Source: Heterobasidion occidentale (taxonomy: Eukaryota; Basidiomycota; Agaricomycetes; Russulales; Bondarzewiaceae). Taken from it: a stretch of DNA of 64,000 nt. Of this stretch, positions 37,325-48,972 are shown piece by piece (positions within the stretch are counted from its first letter, which is position 1; every line of letters starts with the position of its first letter). The DNA is taken from NCBI GenBank assembly GCA_039111635.1, contig JBCAQO010000008.1, forward strand, positions 2,356,001-2,420,000, in the 5' to 3' direction. The translations under genes were made by a program, and so were the position numbers. The notes under the pieces were generated by a model. It did not search any database and had not been told where the DNA came from. It saw nothing but the letters and a program-made list of their open reading frames with translations.

Positions 37325-40300
37325 ATGGCTCGAAGAAAACGCGGATTCTTAGACGATGGAGACTCTGACTCTTCCCAGGGTTCCGATGCTGACGACTTTG
37401 GCGGCCGATTCGACGATGCGACCCCGACGCACGTGAGGAGCGCGCGCTGTTCGAGGATCCGTATCAACGGAAAAGACGACGAAAGAACGGGAAGGAGGAC
37501 GCGACGTATGGCGTCTTTGCTGATGATAGCGAGGAGGAGGGCTTTGGAGGGAAGAAGAGGGGCGGAAAGCCTGCGAAGAAGAGTGACTGGGCCAAGGCGC
37601 CGTCGTTCGTCTCCGGGGAGAAGAAGGTGGATTTGAAGCAGGATATGGAGGTCGAGGAGGACGCGGAGGAAGAGAGTGAAGCCATGGAGGAGGTCGAGGA
37701 AATGGAGGAGGCGGACGCAGATGCAGATGAGGGTCGTTCTCGACCGCCGTCACCACGCGTTCGCGAGGAGGAGGAAGAGCAAGAGGAAAGACCAAAGTTC
37801 GGCGGACTTGGGCTTGGGGCGTCGAAGTCCCAATCTTCAACTTCTTTCTCCGGGTTCACGAAGGGCGGTATAGGTTCCTCTCGTCCAGCCGCAATCTCGC
37901 CCTCTCCAGCAGCTTCACATTCCCCATCTCCAGCACCTCCCGCCTCTCTCCACAGCAATCTTCCCATCGCGTTTGGTGCCGCACGACCTCAACGATCTTT
38001 CGTTCGCGACAATACAGGCTCTGCTAATGCATCACGCTCAGCCACTCCCCTCTCCACGACGGAGCGCGCCCATCTCAGCAAGCTCGAAGGCTCCTTCGGT
38101 CTGCGCATGCTTGCGAAGATGGGATGGGAGGCTGGTAAGGGTCTTGGTACATCGGGCGAGGGAATCGTCGCCCCCGTCGAGTCTAAGGTGCGCCCTAAGA
38201 ATATGGGTATCGCGTTCCGTGGATTTGGAGAGCGAACGAGCCAATCGAAGGCGGAGGCGCGCAGAAGAGGTGAGGTTGTCAGCGATGACGAAGACGAGGA
38301 AGGCGTGAAAAAGGCCAAGAAAGCGAAAGGCAAGGGAAAGGAGCAGCCAAACAGGTCGGATGCTTGGAAGAAGCCCAAGAAGGTCAAGACCAAAGTGGAA
38401 CACAAGACTTACGAGCAAATTGTTGCAGAGGCCGGTCCGGATGCTGCTACTCCAGGAATCGGTATCATCATCGATGCTACAGGTGCCAGGGTAAGTTGTG
38501 GCTTTCGTTTTGGACCTCATTTGGTTCTCATGAAACCCCTCAGCCCCGCGAGGTCTCGTCATTAGCAGACGTGTCCAGAGCATCATGGACACCATCGACA
38601 AATTCTACTCGAATCCCTGAAGTGCGGCATAATTTGCGTCTCATTGTAGAAACCACTACCAGCGACCTTGTCGGCCTCGCACGAGAGGCTAAACATGTGC
38701 AACAACGGAAGAAAAAAATCCAAGACGAGGATCAGCGGCTGCGAAAGCAGATTGCCGAGGAAGCTGACCGTAAGTCTCGTTTGTGTGAACTTGTTCTCTG
38801 CGCTGTTATCTGATCTGTCATTTATATAGTCATCTCCCGTTTGCAGCAAATTCACTTGGTTGTCGATGACATTACTGCACAGGCAAAGGCGCTTGCTTCA
38901 GTATACGAGGCTTCGTTAGAACCGTTCTCTCCATGTTTCGAGAAATTGCTTTCGGAATTTCCCCACGAGTTTGATACATATCACCTCGACGAAATCGTTG
39001 TGGCAGCAATTGCACCTACAGTATGATCTTCTACTCCTCCGTACTATCATGAACTGATGGATGAAACTCACCCTAGACTCGGCGAATTTTTGCAGAGTGG
39101 AACCCCCTCGAGAAACCAGGCGCATTCCTTCCCACTTTCAAACGGTGGCGGAGAGCACTGAAGCTCGCTGACCATGAGGCTAAACCCCTCGGAGCACAGG
39201 TTGATATTTACGGCACAAGAACACTCAGCGCGTCAAGGCCAAACGATGAAGAGCCCATGACCCCATTTGAAAGTCTACTTTGGAATAGTTGGTTGCCCCG
39301 AGTTCGATCATGCGTTAATAACGATTGGGATCCTCGCGAGCCTCATCCCGCCGTCGAGCTGTACGAAGCTTGGTCCACGTTCCTTCCTCCTTTCATCCGT
39401 GACAACTTCCTAGACCAACTTATCCTCCCAAAAGTATCAAAGGCTGTAGCGGATTGGAACCCACGGCGAGACAGCACCTCCCTCCGCACTTTGGTCTTTC
39501 CTTGGTTACCTCACGTCGGATTACGTCTCGAGGAGCTATTGGGCGACGCTCGGCGAAAACTCAAATCTCTGCTTCGCAGTTGGGTCGTCACAGACGCCGT
39601 TCCCGCAGACTTGTCAGCATGGCGGGAAGTCTTCGATCCGGGCGATTGGGATGCGATGTTGCTCAAATATGTCGTTCCAAAACTCAGCGCAACACTGCGA
39701 GACGAGTTTCGTGTCAACCCGCGGCAGCAAATCATGTTGCCTTTGGAGAGGGTATTATCATGGGCTCCTCTACTCCGACCCTCGATCTTCTCTCAGCTGC
39801 TCGAGACCGAATTTTCCCAAATGGCTCGACATACTTCATATATGGCTCATACAGCCCCGTCCGAACTTCTCAGAGATCGCAGATTGGCATGAATTTTGGA
39901 ATCGGCGAGTCTTCTCGGAGACGGTGCGGAACATGCCTGCGGTTCAGAAGGGCTTCACTCGTGGATTGGACATGATGAACCAGGCTATTGATTTAGGCCC
40001 GGATGCGCCGTCCAAACTTCCCCGTCCCGACTATCGTCTCACTTCTTTCGAACCACCACCACTGGCGTCGGCGAAGGCCACCGCGAAGGTGCCTGCAAGA
40101 GTCCAGGAGATCACGTTCAGAGCAATCGTCGAGGATTATGCATCGACGCACAATCTCTTGTTCATCCCGAGTGGTCGTGTGCATGAGCAGTCGCGTATGC
40201 CGCTGTTTAGGGTGTCACTGACAGCGGATGGAAAGGGCGGGATCTCGTATATATTTTGGATGACGCGGTGTGGGCGCCGGACGCCGAAGGGAACTTTCGA

Positions 40301-40345
40301 GCCATCAGCTTGGAAGATATGGTCACTAGGGCAGCGAGGGCGTGA
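37325..40345 (+). CDS. G-patch splicing factor, TFIP11 / Ntr1 (Spp382) family
   Basis: Activates the DEAH helicase Prp43 to dismantle the spliceosome. The N-terminus is acidic (MARRKRGFLDDGDSDSSQGS) with a Lys/Glu-rich stretch. The G-patch follows at about 38095-38235 (FGLRMLAKMGWEAGKGLGTS, then NMGIAFRGFGERT), then a lysine-rich KKAKKAKGKGKEQ. The long GCFC-type C-terminal domain shows FAEWNPLEKPGAFLPTFKRW, LWNSWLPRVR, YEAWSTFLPPFIRDNFLDQL, LFPWLPHVGL and FPKWLDILHIWLIQPRPNFS. Apparent frame breaks occur at 37422-37425 (C run), 39812-39818 (T and C runs, two bases) and 40240-40242 (G run). Adding bases at these homopolymers gives a continuous protein ending MVTRAARA. The end given here follows that corrected frame. 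Confidence 0.9.
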
Positions 40346-40714
40346 GGATTGAGGGCATGAAGATTGGATTATTTGTAGCAACATTGTAATGTGTTTCTGC
40401 TCATGAACTCCTTTGAGTATCGCAGGACATACGGTCTAGCAGACTGGCTCGTTGAACGCATTATTGACCAACAAATGGTTATGGGGTTGTGCATGGCTCT
40501 ATCAACACCATCTCTCATTTAGCCATAGTAGAAATGGAGTCCTGTGCAGGCCACTGGAATATGGACGCGTTTGAGTCACGTGCTGAGAAGAGATGTGACT
40601 AAAGTTAGTGGCCGCACGTGGCAGGCAAACTCTGAGTACTGGGCGCCGTCCCATCGCAAGCAAAATCAAGACCGTCGCCGCCGTCGTCAACGTCCCGCAA
40701 GCAAGACACCCAAC
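40346..40714 (+). promoter_or_regulatory. RPS4 promoter with two CACGTG boxes
   Basis: The 369 bp upstream of RPS4 contains CACGTG at 40577-40582 and again at 40615-40620, 38 bp apart and 95-138 bp before the ATG. CACGTG is the site of Cbf1-type bHLH factors, which drive ribosomal protein genes in some fungi. Use here is inferred. Confidence 0.5.
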
Positions 40715-41871
40715 ATGGTCAGTTTTATGCTCTTGGACGGCTGTCAGTATGTCTCTGGAGCAGGAACGGTGGTCGAAGCGAGGTTGGCTAATGTGGGGAG
40801 GGGTGGATGCTGCCGGTGGAGTTTGGATGCACCTTTGACCTTGCAGACGGCCCAACTTGCTTGTGCATATCTCTGACATGGAATGCTCATATCTTGATAT
40901 TTGTAGGCCCGAGGACCCAAAAAGCACTTGAAGCGCCTCGCCGCGCCCTCATCATGGATGTTGGACAAGCTGAGCGGAACTTACGTGCGCGTCCATTGTG
41001 TACTCCCACTGGAAACGCAAACTCATATTACTCCGAATTTGTCGTACACAGGCTCCGCGTCCCTCCCCTGGTCCTCACAAGCTTCGCGAATCCCTCCCCA
41101 TCACCATCTTCCTCCGTAACAGGCTGAAATATGCTCTCACCGGCCGGGAGGTCACCTCTATCGTCCAGCAACGCCTCATCAAGGTCGACAACAAGGTTCG
41201 CACGGACAACACCTACCCTGCGGGCTTCATGGGTCAGTCAGTCGTCTGATATGGGCAGGTTTCCATATCGTAATCGCATGGTATTACAGATGTCCTCTCC
41301 ATTGAGAAGTCTGGCGAGCACTTCCGGCTCCTTTACGATGTCAAGGGCCGCTTCACAATCCACCGCATCACCCCCGAGGAGGCGACCTACAAGCTTTTGA
41401 AGGTCAAGAAGGTCGCCATTGGCACCAAGGGTGTTCCATACATCGTTACTCACGATGGCCGGACCATCCGTTACCCTGATCCTCTGATCAAGGTCAACGA
41501 CACCGTTCGTTTCGACCTGGAGCAGAACAAGATCACGGAGTTCGCCAAGTTCGACACAGGCAACATCGTCATGATCACCGGTGGTCGTAACATGGGTCGT
41601 GCTGGTGTCATCGTTCACCGCGAGAAGCACATTGGCGACTTCGATATTGTGCACGTGAAGGATGCCCTTGACCGCACCTTTGCCACCCGGTAAGTTTTCT
41701 TCAGTCTCTGAACGGGTCGGCAGCTCATCTCAAATCTTTTAGCATAACCAACATCTTCGTCATTGGGGAGGGCATTAAGCCATGGATCTCGTTGCCCAAG
41801 GGCAAGGGTACCAAGCTCACCATGCTGAGGAGCGTGATGTCAGGAGGAAGCAGCGCGCTGCTGAGCAGTAG
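40715..41871 (+). CDS. RPS4: 40S ribosomal protein S4 (eS4)
   Basis: Small-subunit ribosomal protein. Exon 1 is only the ATG (40715-40717), followed by a 189 nt intron. Exon 2 (from 40907) encodes [20 protein letters not shown]. Later exons give [20 protein letters not shown] (the S4 RNA-binding motif), [60 protein letters not shown] and the KOW-like segment [20 protein letters not shown]. The last exon reads [20 protein letters not shown]. Near 41822-41824 one base seems missing: the expected [15 protein letters not shown] tail reads in the neighbouring frame and ends at the TAG at 41871. Length and domain order fit the family. As in many fungal ribosomal protein genes, the intron sits directly after the start codon. 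Confidence 0.96.
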
Positions 41872-42305
41872 AGGGGTGATGGTTTTGTTTTCTTCGCTTT
41901 CTGATGCATTTCTATGACATGTTTGTATGCCTCCTCCGCCCAAAATTATTGCATGCACGGCTATGGCGATGAACACGTCGGAATCAGCAAGTCTCTGACT
42001 ATTTGTTTTTGCATCAGACATAGCGCAACTGCATTGTCTATGATAGCGCCGGCGCGTTATGTGTCGAGACAAGGCTTGTCGAGAGGGTGCTCATTCGGAA
42101 CAAGCAAACCATTGAATGTCAAGCTTCAAGCAGGTAGAGGATACATCATACGGGCCGAAATATGGAACTTGTCTATGAAGGACATATATGGCGTCTGGTG
42201 GGTGTACATTATGTTTTCCGTGAACATGGTGAGTAGAAGCCCTCATGAGCTCCAAAAAATAAGGAAATAGATCAATATTCGTCTGAGGGAACGACCACCG
42301 ATAGA
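41872..42305. other. Convergent spacer between RPS4 and the SLC35F-type gene
   Basis: 434 bp between two stop codons. It should contain both 3' UTRs. No other feature seen. Confidence 0.6.
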
Positions 42306-44185
42306 TCAGACCGCCACAGATTGAGGTGCCGATAGATCTGACTCCCTTTCGTTGCGACGGGCGACGTACGCTGGCGCGTGAATGTCGAGTTTACCTTGTT
42401 CTTCGGCTACATGTCAACATGACATCAGCAATGAGGGACAATCTGGCTGCAGAGGGAGAGATCACGCACGAGTTGTGTGCCAGAAATAGATGATCAGTCC
42501 CAAGATCACGACGACGAACGCAGGGAAGTACAACCAGTATGGGCTGTAATGCTATGGTGTCCGAGACATTTCAATATCATTTCGATTCACTGATCGGAAA
42601 AAACCGTACGAATAGGAATAGGCCTACGACAAAAATCGTCAAAAAGATTTCCGAAGGTCAACACGCGCCAGCACTCACCAAAGAGCAAGCCATAGAAGTC
42701 GCTAGAAAGTAGACTCAGGTTGTAGTAAGTCGACGATGCCAGGCGGTAGAGCAGAGGCGCGACGGTGTAGAGAATGAACATGGCTGCATCAGCATTAAAT
42801 TCGGTCAGCTGCTTGTCAGAATGCTTGAAGCAAAGGACTCAAGAAGCACTCACCAGCGGTATAAGCTACCAGAAGCCCGATGTTGAAACCACTCCAAGTA
42901 GCTTCCCTCATGCCTTTGTGCTCGAGGCCTGCCATCTGAATACCGTTAATGATCATGCCCCACATGCCTAGCTGCCCCACAACCTCATACAAGGGCGATC
43001 GTCGCACGAAAAACTCTTCCGTTGCATTGGCTAGTTGCCAAAAGTCAGGTCAGCTAGACAGACGGTTGTAAAGGCATGTAAAGATCCGAATACGCACTAA
43101 AACCGTACAATGTGGCTCCAATGATCATGAAAGCGTCTCCCTTCCCTTTGCTCAGTGCCGGATAGTCTTTGTCTGTTAGTTGGTCAGACGCAACCAGCAA
43201 CCCGAGACCGGCGACGCAAATGACGATGCCCTGTAATTTCGATAATTATTTGTAAGTCGGAGCGCTAGCTATTGAATATGCGACATCTGAAATTAACTTA
43301 CGAGAATTTGAGTCCAATGATAGCGGGGGCGCATATACACCCATGACATGAACATACAAACGGGGATTGCCCAACTGTCAAGGTACGCATTAGCGATGCT
43401 CCTGGAAAAATGGTGTCAGGCTTACGCATCAAGAAGCATACATGACAGCAGATTGGTGTATTGATACGCCTGTGCGCCACGTTATATCACGAGTTCCTAG
43501 CTATCCGATTTCGGCCAGGCGACGTACCTTTACAACGAGGAAGTTCCCCTCAACATCACAAGCAGCTAAAATGATGTCTGGACATTGCGCTGTGAGCAAG
43601 AAGAGTGGAGATGCAATTTTGAGCTGTGAACGAACATTTCCAACCGTCTCGGTAAAGCATTTGGAACCAGCCCTTGAATCCGTCTGTGTGCATGAGATGA
43701 TAAGCGATCTGCCAGAAGCTCAGAGGTAAAGTGACAGGCTCACATTGGTAGATGGTGTACGGAGTGTATATCGTAAAGAGGGAAAAGTACCTGAATAACG
43801 GGTGCACTTCAGTTAGTCGCTATAAGACGATATCTCTCCAACAACGAATCGGAGCCCGAGCAGAGGGAAAAGACATACAAGAAGAAGGTCTGAGTAGTTG
43901 GTAAGGACCAGTTCCGCTGCATCAACTCCGTCGTGGTGACATTTGTGCAAGTGATGCATAGAGACACAACTTGGCCTGCGAGTAGGGAAAGGATGAACCG
44001 CCTCGTCCACATGCTCGTAAATCGCCTCCATGAGCTGTAGGAAAACGTCGCAACCGATTTAAAGGAAATTTGTGGCCTCGATTCTTGGGCCTCAAACGAA
44101 GCACTACTGAGTGTCGGGAGAGAAGGCTCGAAGGTCAGAGCCGGGTCAGTTTTGGATTTGTCGGGTCGTAGCTTGAAGGCGACAT
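42306..44185 (-). CDS. SLC35F-type (DUF914) transporter, drug/metabolite transporter superfamily
   Basis: A multi-pass membrane protein; SLC35F members are probable solute transporters of internal membranes with mostly unknown cargo. The N-terminal cytosolic part leads to SSWRRFTSMWTRRF and then about ten hydrophobic helices: FILSLLAGQVVSLCITCTNV, TTELMQRNWSLPTTQTFFL, YFSLFTIYTPYTIYQ, AGLGLLVASDQLTDKDYPAL, AFMIIGATLYGFSNATEEFF and VRRSPLYEVVGQLGMWGMII, then the last helix near PYWLYFPAFVVVILGLIIYF. A final small exon after a GTGCGT intron gives PEEQGKLDIHAPAYVARRNE. Around nine introns. One base appears lost near 44150-44153 (an A run in the coding strand) in the N-terminal exon: the start MSPSSYDPTNPK and what follows are in different frames. 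Start is the ATG at 44185. Confidence 0.9.
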
Positions 44186-45638
44186 GGTTTTGCCCTGTGG
44201 AAATGAATGTACCAGAGCAGATTCGACGCTGGTGTCGGGGGAAATGCGACAGAGAGCGACGGCAAGCCTCTTGCGTTGAACGAGCCCGAAGAGGCTGAAG
44301 AGCAGGCTAAGGAAAAGAAAAGTTGCGCACGAAAATAAGTATAAGATCGACTGTCACGTGTCTGTCCTGTTTTGGGGAAGTATTCAGGCACATCTGATTC
44401 CGCTGGTGTCAGAGCATCTCAGGGCGCCGGTTTGTAGCGATTCGGATATCTCCATGGGCTTTTCAGCCCAAAAACAGTAGAAAACAGTATCCATGACGCG
44501 GGACGACGTGGTTCAACCGCTCATGTGGCCTCCAGAAACCCGCATCTACAGGCTAGGCTTCAAGAGGCCCCAGGTCCTCAACATTCAGCCACGATCCTTA
44601 ACGGGCGTTTTGCTTTCAATTCATGGACAATGGACGTCTGGACCTCCAGCAACCCTTAGAGCGCCCCCGCCATCGCAATCTTCCTCAAGCAACAACTTCG
44701 TCTGAATATCTCATATGTAGCGTGAGTCTTATTATTTCCATAACGCAATCCGTGTCATCTAGGGCAGATGCCTCCCTCACCCAGCATTAGCACTGGTCAG
44801 TAGTTGTCACTCTACGTCGTTTCACGACCTTTCTTGAGTGTAGCATTTTTCGTCTACCACGCTACTGTCTCGTCGAGCTTGCTCGCGATCGATGCTTGAC
44901 GCCATTTCCCACCTCGCTGCCGATTACAGAGGCCACCTTACAGATGCACGGATGTCTACGGCTCGTCTTCCTCATGTGGTGCTGTCGGAAATTTTGGCGT
45001 GTTTTCTGCAGTACAAGAACTGGATTGTGTCTTCCTTGTCGACCCAGATGACGCGCCATTTATCAAACCAGATCTGTCGCCGCTGGCGCAAGACATCGAT
45101 GTCCCCGTGCCTGCGGTCGAACCGATGAATGCGACGTTCCGCAGGTTCATACACGATGCAGATCCGCGTTCACCCCGCGTTCGCTTTCTAACTGTGTTCA
45201 ACTGTTGTTTCTGATCCGCATCAATGACGAACATCTCTCGAGGTTTCCACAATGTCCTTTGGAGATTTCGCGGCTGGACATGTTTGGTCTCACTCGTTTC
45301 AACCCGCGCCTGTTGGAGAGACTGTTTCCAATTGGCATGCATTCCTGATAGGCTGTCGGAGCTGGTGCTCCGGCTGAATCGATCAGAGGTGATAGTCACG
45401 GATCATACAACACACATGCATACCTGTATGCGTCAGAATTGTGAGATGGGAGTGGCAGTGAATAGTTGTGTGCTCCTGTCATCCACTGATTGTCATCGAC
45501 ACTAGGATGATTTACCTTACGAAGTTACGCGTGAAAACGAGGCTTTTTCCATACTTGCACCGTCTCGCATGCTCTCAACATTGCATTAGCCTCGGCCCAT
45601 TTAAGGGCAGTGCACGCGGAATTCTCAGTCTATCCACA
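44186..45638. other. Intergenic region with possible decayed F-box-like gene
   Basis: 1.45 kb. The left part is the transporter's promoter, with CACGTG at 44355-44360. Plus-strand frames at 44493-44705 and 44892-45340 look partly coding: MSTARLPHVVLSEILACFLQ resembles an F-box start, and LSRFPQCPLEISRLDMFGLT resembles a leucine-rich segment. I could not build a continuous spliced protein, so this may be a broken F-box gene or chance. Confidence 0.35.
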
Positions 45639-46277
45639 TCAAACCCTCTGCACAGTTGCATCTCCATCGACTCCCAGAGCCCTTAACCGACTCTTAGCGA
45701 TCTTGCCTACATCCTCGACGGCCCGTTTAACCTCTCTCAGCCACGATTCACTCTCCACCTCCTCCTGATTGATTGTCTCGAGCCGAATGTCTTCCTTTCC
45801 TACACCTAGAGCTTCCTCCATCTCTTCCATGATCTCCTTCCTGCTACGCCCATTTACGAAGGTGATATAGCGCAATCCGACATATCGATGTTCGTATGCT
45901 GCATTGAGCACGGCCAAGCGATCAAGGACCTTCGGAGGCGTTGCACGGCTCGCTTGTTCGCTCGCACTAAGGCGCGAGAGTCCGTTTACTTCGCCGATGC
46001 GTGGATGGGCACCCACGAAAGAAGCTTGAAGAGATGGGGTGAGGGAGGATAGAGTGTGACTCGCTATGTCAATTAGAGAGTAGTAGGTCAAAGAAGATGG
46101 GCGAGTGGTGGGTTCAGTAAGCTTCTGGTGTAGTGTAGGAACAACCTCTGAAAGGAGGATGGGTGAAGGTTCAAAGAGGGTTGCGAGAGCGCGAGATAAT
46201 GCACTATTTGGCTTCAAGGGTCCATCGAGCTCATCCAAGATCTCGGAAAAAATGGGAAAAGAAAGATCGTCAGACAT
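45639..46277 (-). CDS. OHCU decarboxylase (uric acid degradation)
   Basis: Converts 2-oxo-4-hydroxy-4-carboxy-5-ureidoimidazoline to S-allantoin, the last step of uric acid breakdown, probably in peroxisomes or cytosol. A single uninterrupted exon of 212 residues, a usual size. Family features are visible: a helical N-terminus, SFVGAHPRIGEVNGLSRLSA with the catalytic His in HPRIGE, SEQASR downstream, and LNAAYEHRYVGLRYITFVNG, the conserved tyrosine/phenylalanine strand, followed by RSRKEIMEEMEEALG. I use the ATG at 46277 (MSDDLSFPIFSEILDELDGP); the upstream in-frame ATG at 46442 adds an unlikely leader. No PTS1 at the C-terminus (VQRV). Urate oxidase and other pathway genes are not next to it. 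Confidence 0.9.
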   Translation of the reverse strand: MSDDLSFPIFSEILDELDGPLKPNSALSRALATLFEPSPILLSEVVPTLHQKLTEPTTRPSSLTYYSLIDIASHTLSSLTPSLQASFVGAHPRIGEVNGLSRLSASEQASRATPPKVLDRLAVLNAAYEHRYVGLRYITFVNGRSRKEIMEEMEEALGVGKEDIRLETINQEEVESESWLREVKRAVEDVGKIAKSRLRALGVDGDATVQRV

Positions 46278-46823
46278 CTGCGCGATACCTAGATGACAGC
46301 GAGGGGGACTTGGTATGAGTGTTGCCGGGGTGCCCAATAAAGCTCCGTGACTCTCGATTATACAGCCGCGACGTCGGAGGGGTTCCACGTGGAGATAATC
46401 GAGACCCGGCTTGGAATTTTGGCAGCTTATGAGGGTGCTCAAAGTGCGGGTTGTAATGAATGCAAAATCGCACCGAGTCCAAAACCGTGGAACAAATCCT
46501 AATGGATGAGATCTCGGAAGGCGTGCAGTGGGTTTCGGACACTCAGAGACTCTTGGATTAATGACGCGCTGAGTGCTCGCTACGTCTAGAGAGTAGATGA
46601 TATTTGGGCAACCAATGCGCTCGAGACTTTATCCTGGCGGCGATCGATCCCAAAGGAAGTAAGGAAAAACAAAGAGGGCAGAAGGCGGTGGGTTTGTGTA
46701 GTGTTTGTGTGAGCACTTTGAGGCTACGCTGGCCGTCGGCGACCGCACGGAGAATTTGCGCTTGTTTGTCACTTTCCAGCTTTCAGCTTGACTCATTCCT
46801 CTCACCTGCGGCGACATAATACC
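46278..46823. other. Divergent intergenic region
   Basis: 546 bp between OHCU decarboxylase (minus) and a small plus-strand gene. CACGTG occurs near 46387. No exon recognised. Confidence 0.5.
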
Positions 46824-47174
46824 ATGCCATCTCCTCATCTCCTTAGTGGGCCTACCAGATGGCCTGTTGTATATGCTCTCGAGGGCCATACCAGCCAGTG
46901 CTCTAACTGTACGCGATTTTGTTGGTTTGGTCTATTTTTGCCACTTCGTCTGGGACTCTCGGACGCTGGCAGACTGGTCAAGATTCAAGCTCAAGTTGAA
47001 TGCCGACGATTCATTTCGGTAACTTCCTTCAGGGAAGGTATAGTTGCCTTTTCTATTGACTACAGTCTGGTCCAACAGTTGGAGACCTCGGGGGTCGATA
47101 ATCCGCTTAGTTCATCTGGTTCATCTCAGCTAGGTATCCTGAGAAAACGTCCTAGAATTGAGGTGTCTGGTTAA
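46824..47174 (+). CDS. Small 79-residue hypothetical protein with two introns
   Basis: Three exons (46824-46908, 46973-47018, 47066-47174) with GTACGC...GGCAG and GTAACT...TACAG introns sum to 80 codons. The product starts MPSPHLLSGPTRWPVVYALE, then CSNYWSRFKLKLNADDSFR, and ends ILRKRPRIEVSG. I do not recognise the family. The middle exon is 46 nt. The exact phase match across both introns supports a real gene, but nothing else does. The last exon alone, read unspliced, is also open, so an unspliced product cannot be excluded. Confidence 0.5.
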   Translation: MPSPHLLSGPTRWPVVYALEGHTSQCSNCTRFCWFGLFLPLRLGLSDAGRLVKIQAQVECRRFISVTSFREGIVAFSIDYSLVQQLETSGVDNPLSSSGSSQLGILRKRPRIEVSG

Positions 47175-47715
47175 TATGGCCTACATACGCCCCCGAAACA
47201 GACAACTATAAGTTTCCTTGCAGATCAAGTGTTCAGGACAACGCTCCCTGAAGCCCGAGTCCGTAACAGTGTCTCTCAGTCGTGGGGGTTGTAGAGTTGT
47301 ACATGAGGCATGTAGTGTTTTATCTCGGTCCAGCTACTACCCGTTGCTGCTTGCAAGCTACTGACCCCAGCTGACTATCATTGACTGCTAGGATATCATT
47401 TGGCTGCCATTGATGATTCCCCCGCACGAAAACACAACCACCAGCTGTAGGTAGTAACCGAGGGATGTAGCGCGAGCCTCGAAATCGTGTGTGTATGTCG
47501 GATACACTCTCACACTCGCTTGACATGCAGCCCGTTGTAGCTGGCCTACAGGTGAGGGACCTGCATCCTGCTACCCTCCAGTGTGTTAACAGGAACGTTT
47601 CAGCACATGCATGGCTGTAGGTCCTCGATATTCTACAGTTCTACATCCTCGCCGTTCGAGGATATAACGCGCGAAGGCATGCCGGGACCTTTCAGCAGAC
47701 CTTTCGAACCTGACG
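47175..47715. other. Intergenic region, no gene seen
   Basis: 541 bp. No supported exon; several short stop-interrupted frames only. Confidence 0.55.
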
Positions 47716-48577
47716 ATGGAATCTTTACTCGCCGACCTTGATAACATCATCGCTAATCTTCCTTCGCATGAAGGCGTTGAACCTTTGACTGTTCCGGTGA
47801 GTAGCGTCTGATCTTGTAATTGTGCAAGACTTGCATTTACTCTGGGGCCTAGACATCGGAGGAAGAAAGCATCCTCTATATGCTCGGTTTCCGATACCTG
47901 GGTTGCATGTTTCCGCCCAAAACTGCTTTGCGACTCATTCAACATCTGCGTAACAACGACTATCAGGATGAGCTGGTCAACTCCGATTATGGACCGGTGG
48001 TAGAGCAGCATTGCTTTGTCCCGTACATAGGTCAGAGGAGGGAGGAGCAAGCTACCTCGCAGCTCGAGGACCCGGTATACTTCAACGGACGTATCGGCGT
48101 GCGCCTCGCCGACGAATTTAAGGGAGATTTGGACTCTGTTCCGAATGTGGACGAACCGTCTGCACTCCACGGCAGAACGACCGTGAAGTTGATGGTCGAC
48201 GTACGTCTTGTAGCTATCTGAGAATCGAAGGAACGAAACTTATCCTGACTACAGATTGCATTCGCAAATGAGGCAAGCAAGGAAAAGCCCTGTCAGCTTC
48301 AACTCCGAGATGGGCAAGAGAATCCGATCACTTTGAGAAAGTTGATTGAATCTATCAAGAGGCGGATCAAGAAATATCTCGAGTCCGACTCCGTGGTAAG
48401 CTAGTGCTTATCTTGGATTATTTTTGGCTTGAAATCTGACCTTGGTATTTGCTACTCAAGCGGGAGAGAGGGATTGCAGTAGTCGGCATGGACATGGACA
48501 ATCTTGTCCTTCTTGGTTACTGTCATGTCTCACAGGGCGTCATCATGCCCATTCTTCAGTGCCTGCGTCATGGCTGA
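47716..48577 (+). CDS. Hypothetical protein, 228 residues
   Basis: Four exons (47716-47796, 47853-48200, 48255-48395, 48461-48577) with canonical introns sum exactly to 229 codons. The protein is MESLLADLDNIIANLPSHEG, then SEEESILYMLGFRYLGCMFP, VRLADEFKGDLDSVPNVDEP, a Lys/Arg-rich helix (LRKLIESIKRRIKKYLESDS), and a hydrophobic end, AVVGMDMDNLVLLGYCHVSQ. The family is unknown to me. If the last intron (GTAAGC donor) is not spliced, the protein stops two codons later. No signal peptide; the C-terminal hydrophobic stretch is too polar for a confident membrane helix. Confidence 0.6.
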
Positions 48578-48972
48578 AGCAATATCTTACCTCAATCCAT
48601 CCGGCTTTTCTTCAATCAACCCATCACATTTGTTTTCCCTTGTTATCTTCCCAATCTATACCGCCTACCAGTAGCGACTTGATTCGGTGCACATTAAGCT
48701 TGTGGATATTTGAACAGGCGTGTAGGCAATATTCTCGTCGCTACATCTTCTTGACAGCAAGCTTATATCCATGTGTTCATACATTCCATCAATGCATCAT
48801 ACATCATACAGTAAGCAAAATACAAATTTTGACAGAGGCCCTACAGCGTACAGTCTAGCGCAAACGAGGAGCCTTCCACAAAAACAAGACGGCGTGTTTC
48901 AAAACTCGATATTCAGGACTGCGGGAAGATTTAAGACGAAAACAACAAAACATCAACAAATCCAATCGATAC
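48578..48972. other. Convergent spacer
   Basis: 395 bp between the hypothetical gene (+) and the J-protein gene (-). Probably both 3' UTRs. Confidence 0.55.

Noticed and set aside
40718..40906. Intron-encoded snoRNA in RPS4 intron 1
   Set aside because: A CTGA is present but no convincing box C (RTGATGA) or terminal stem was found.
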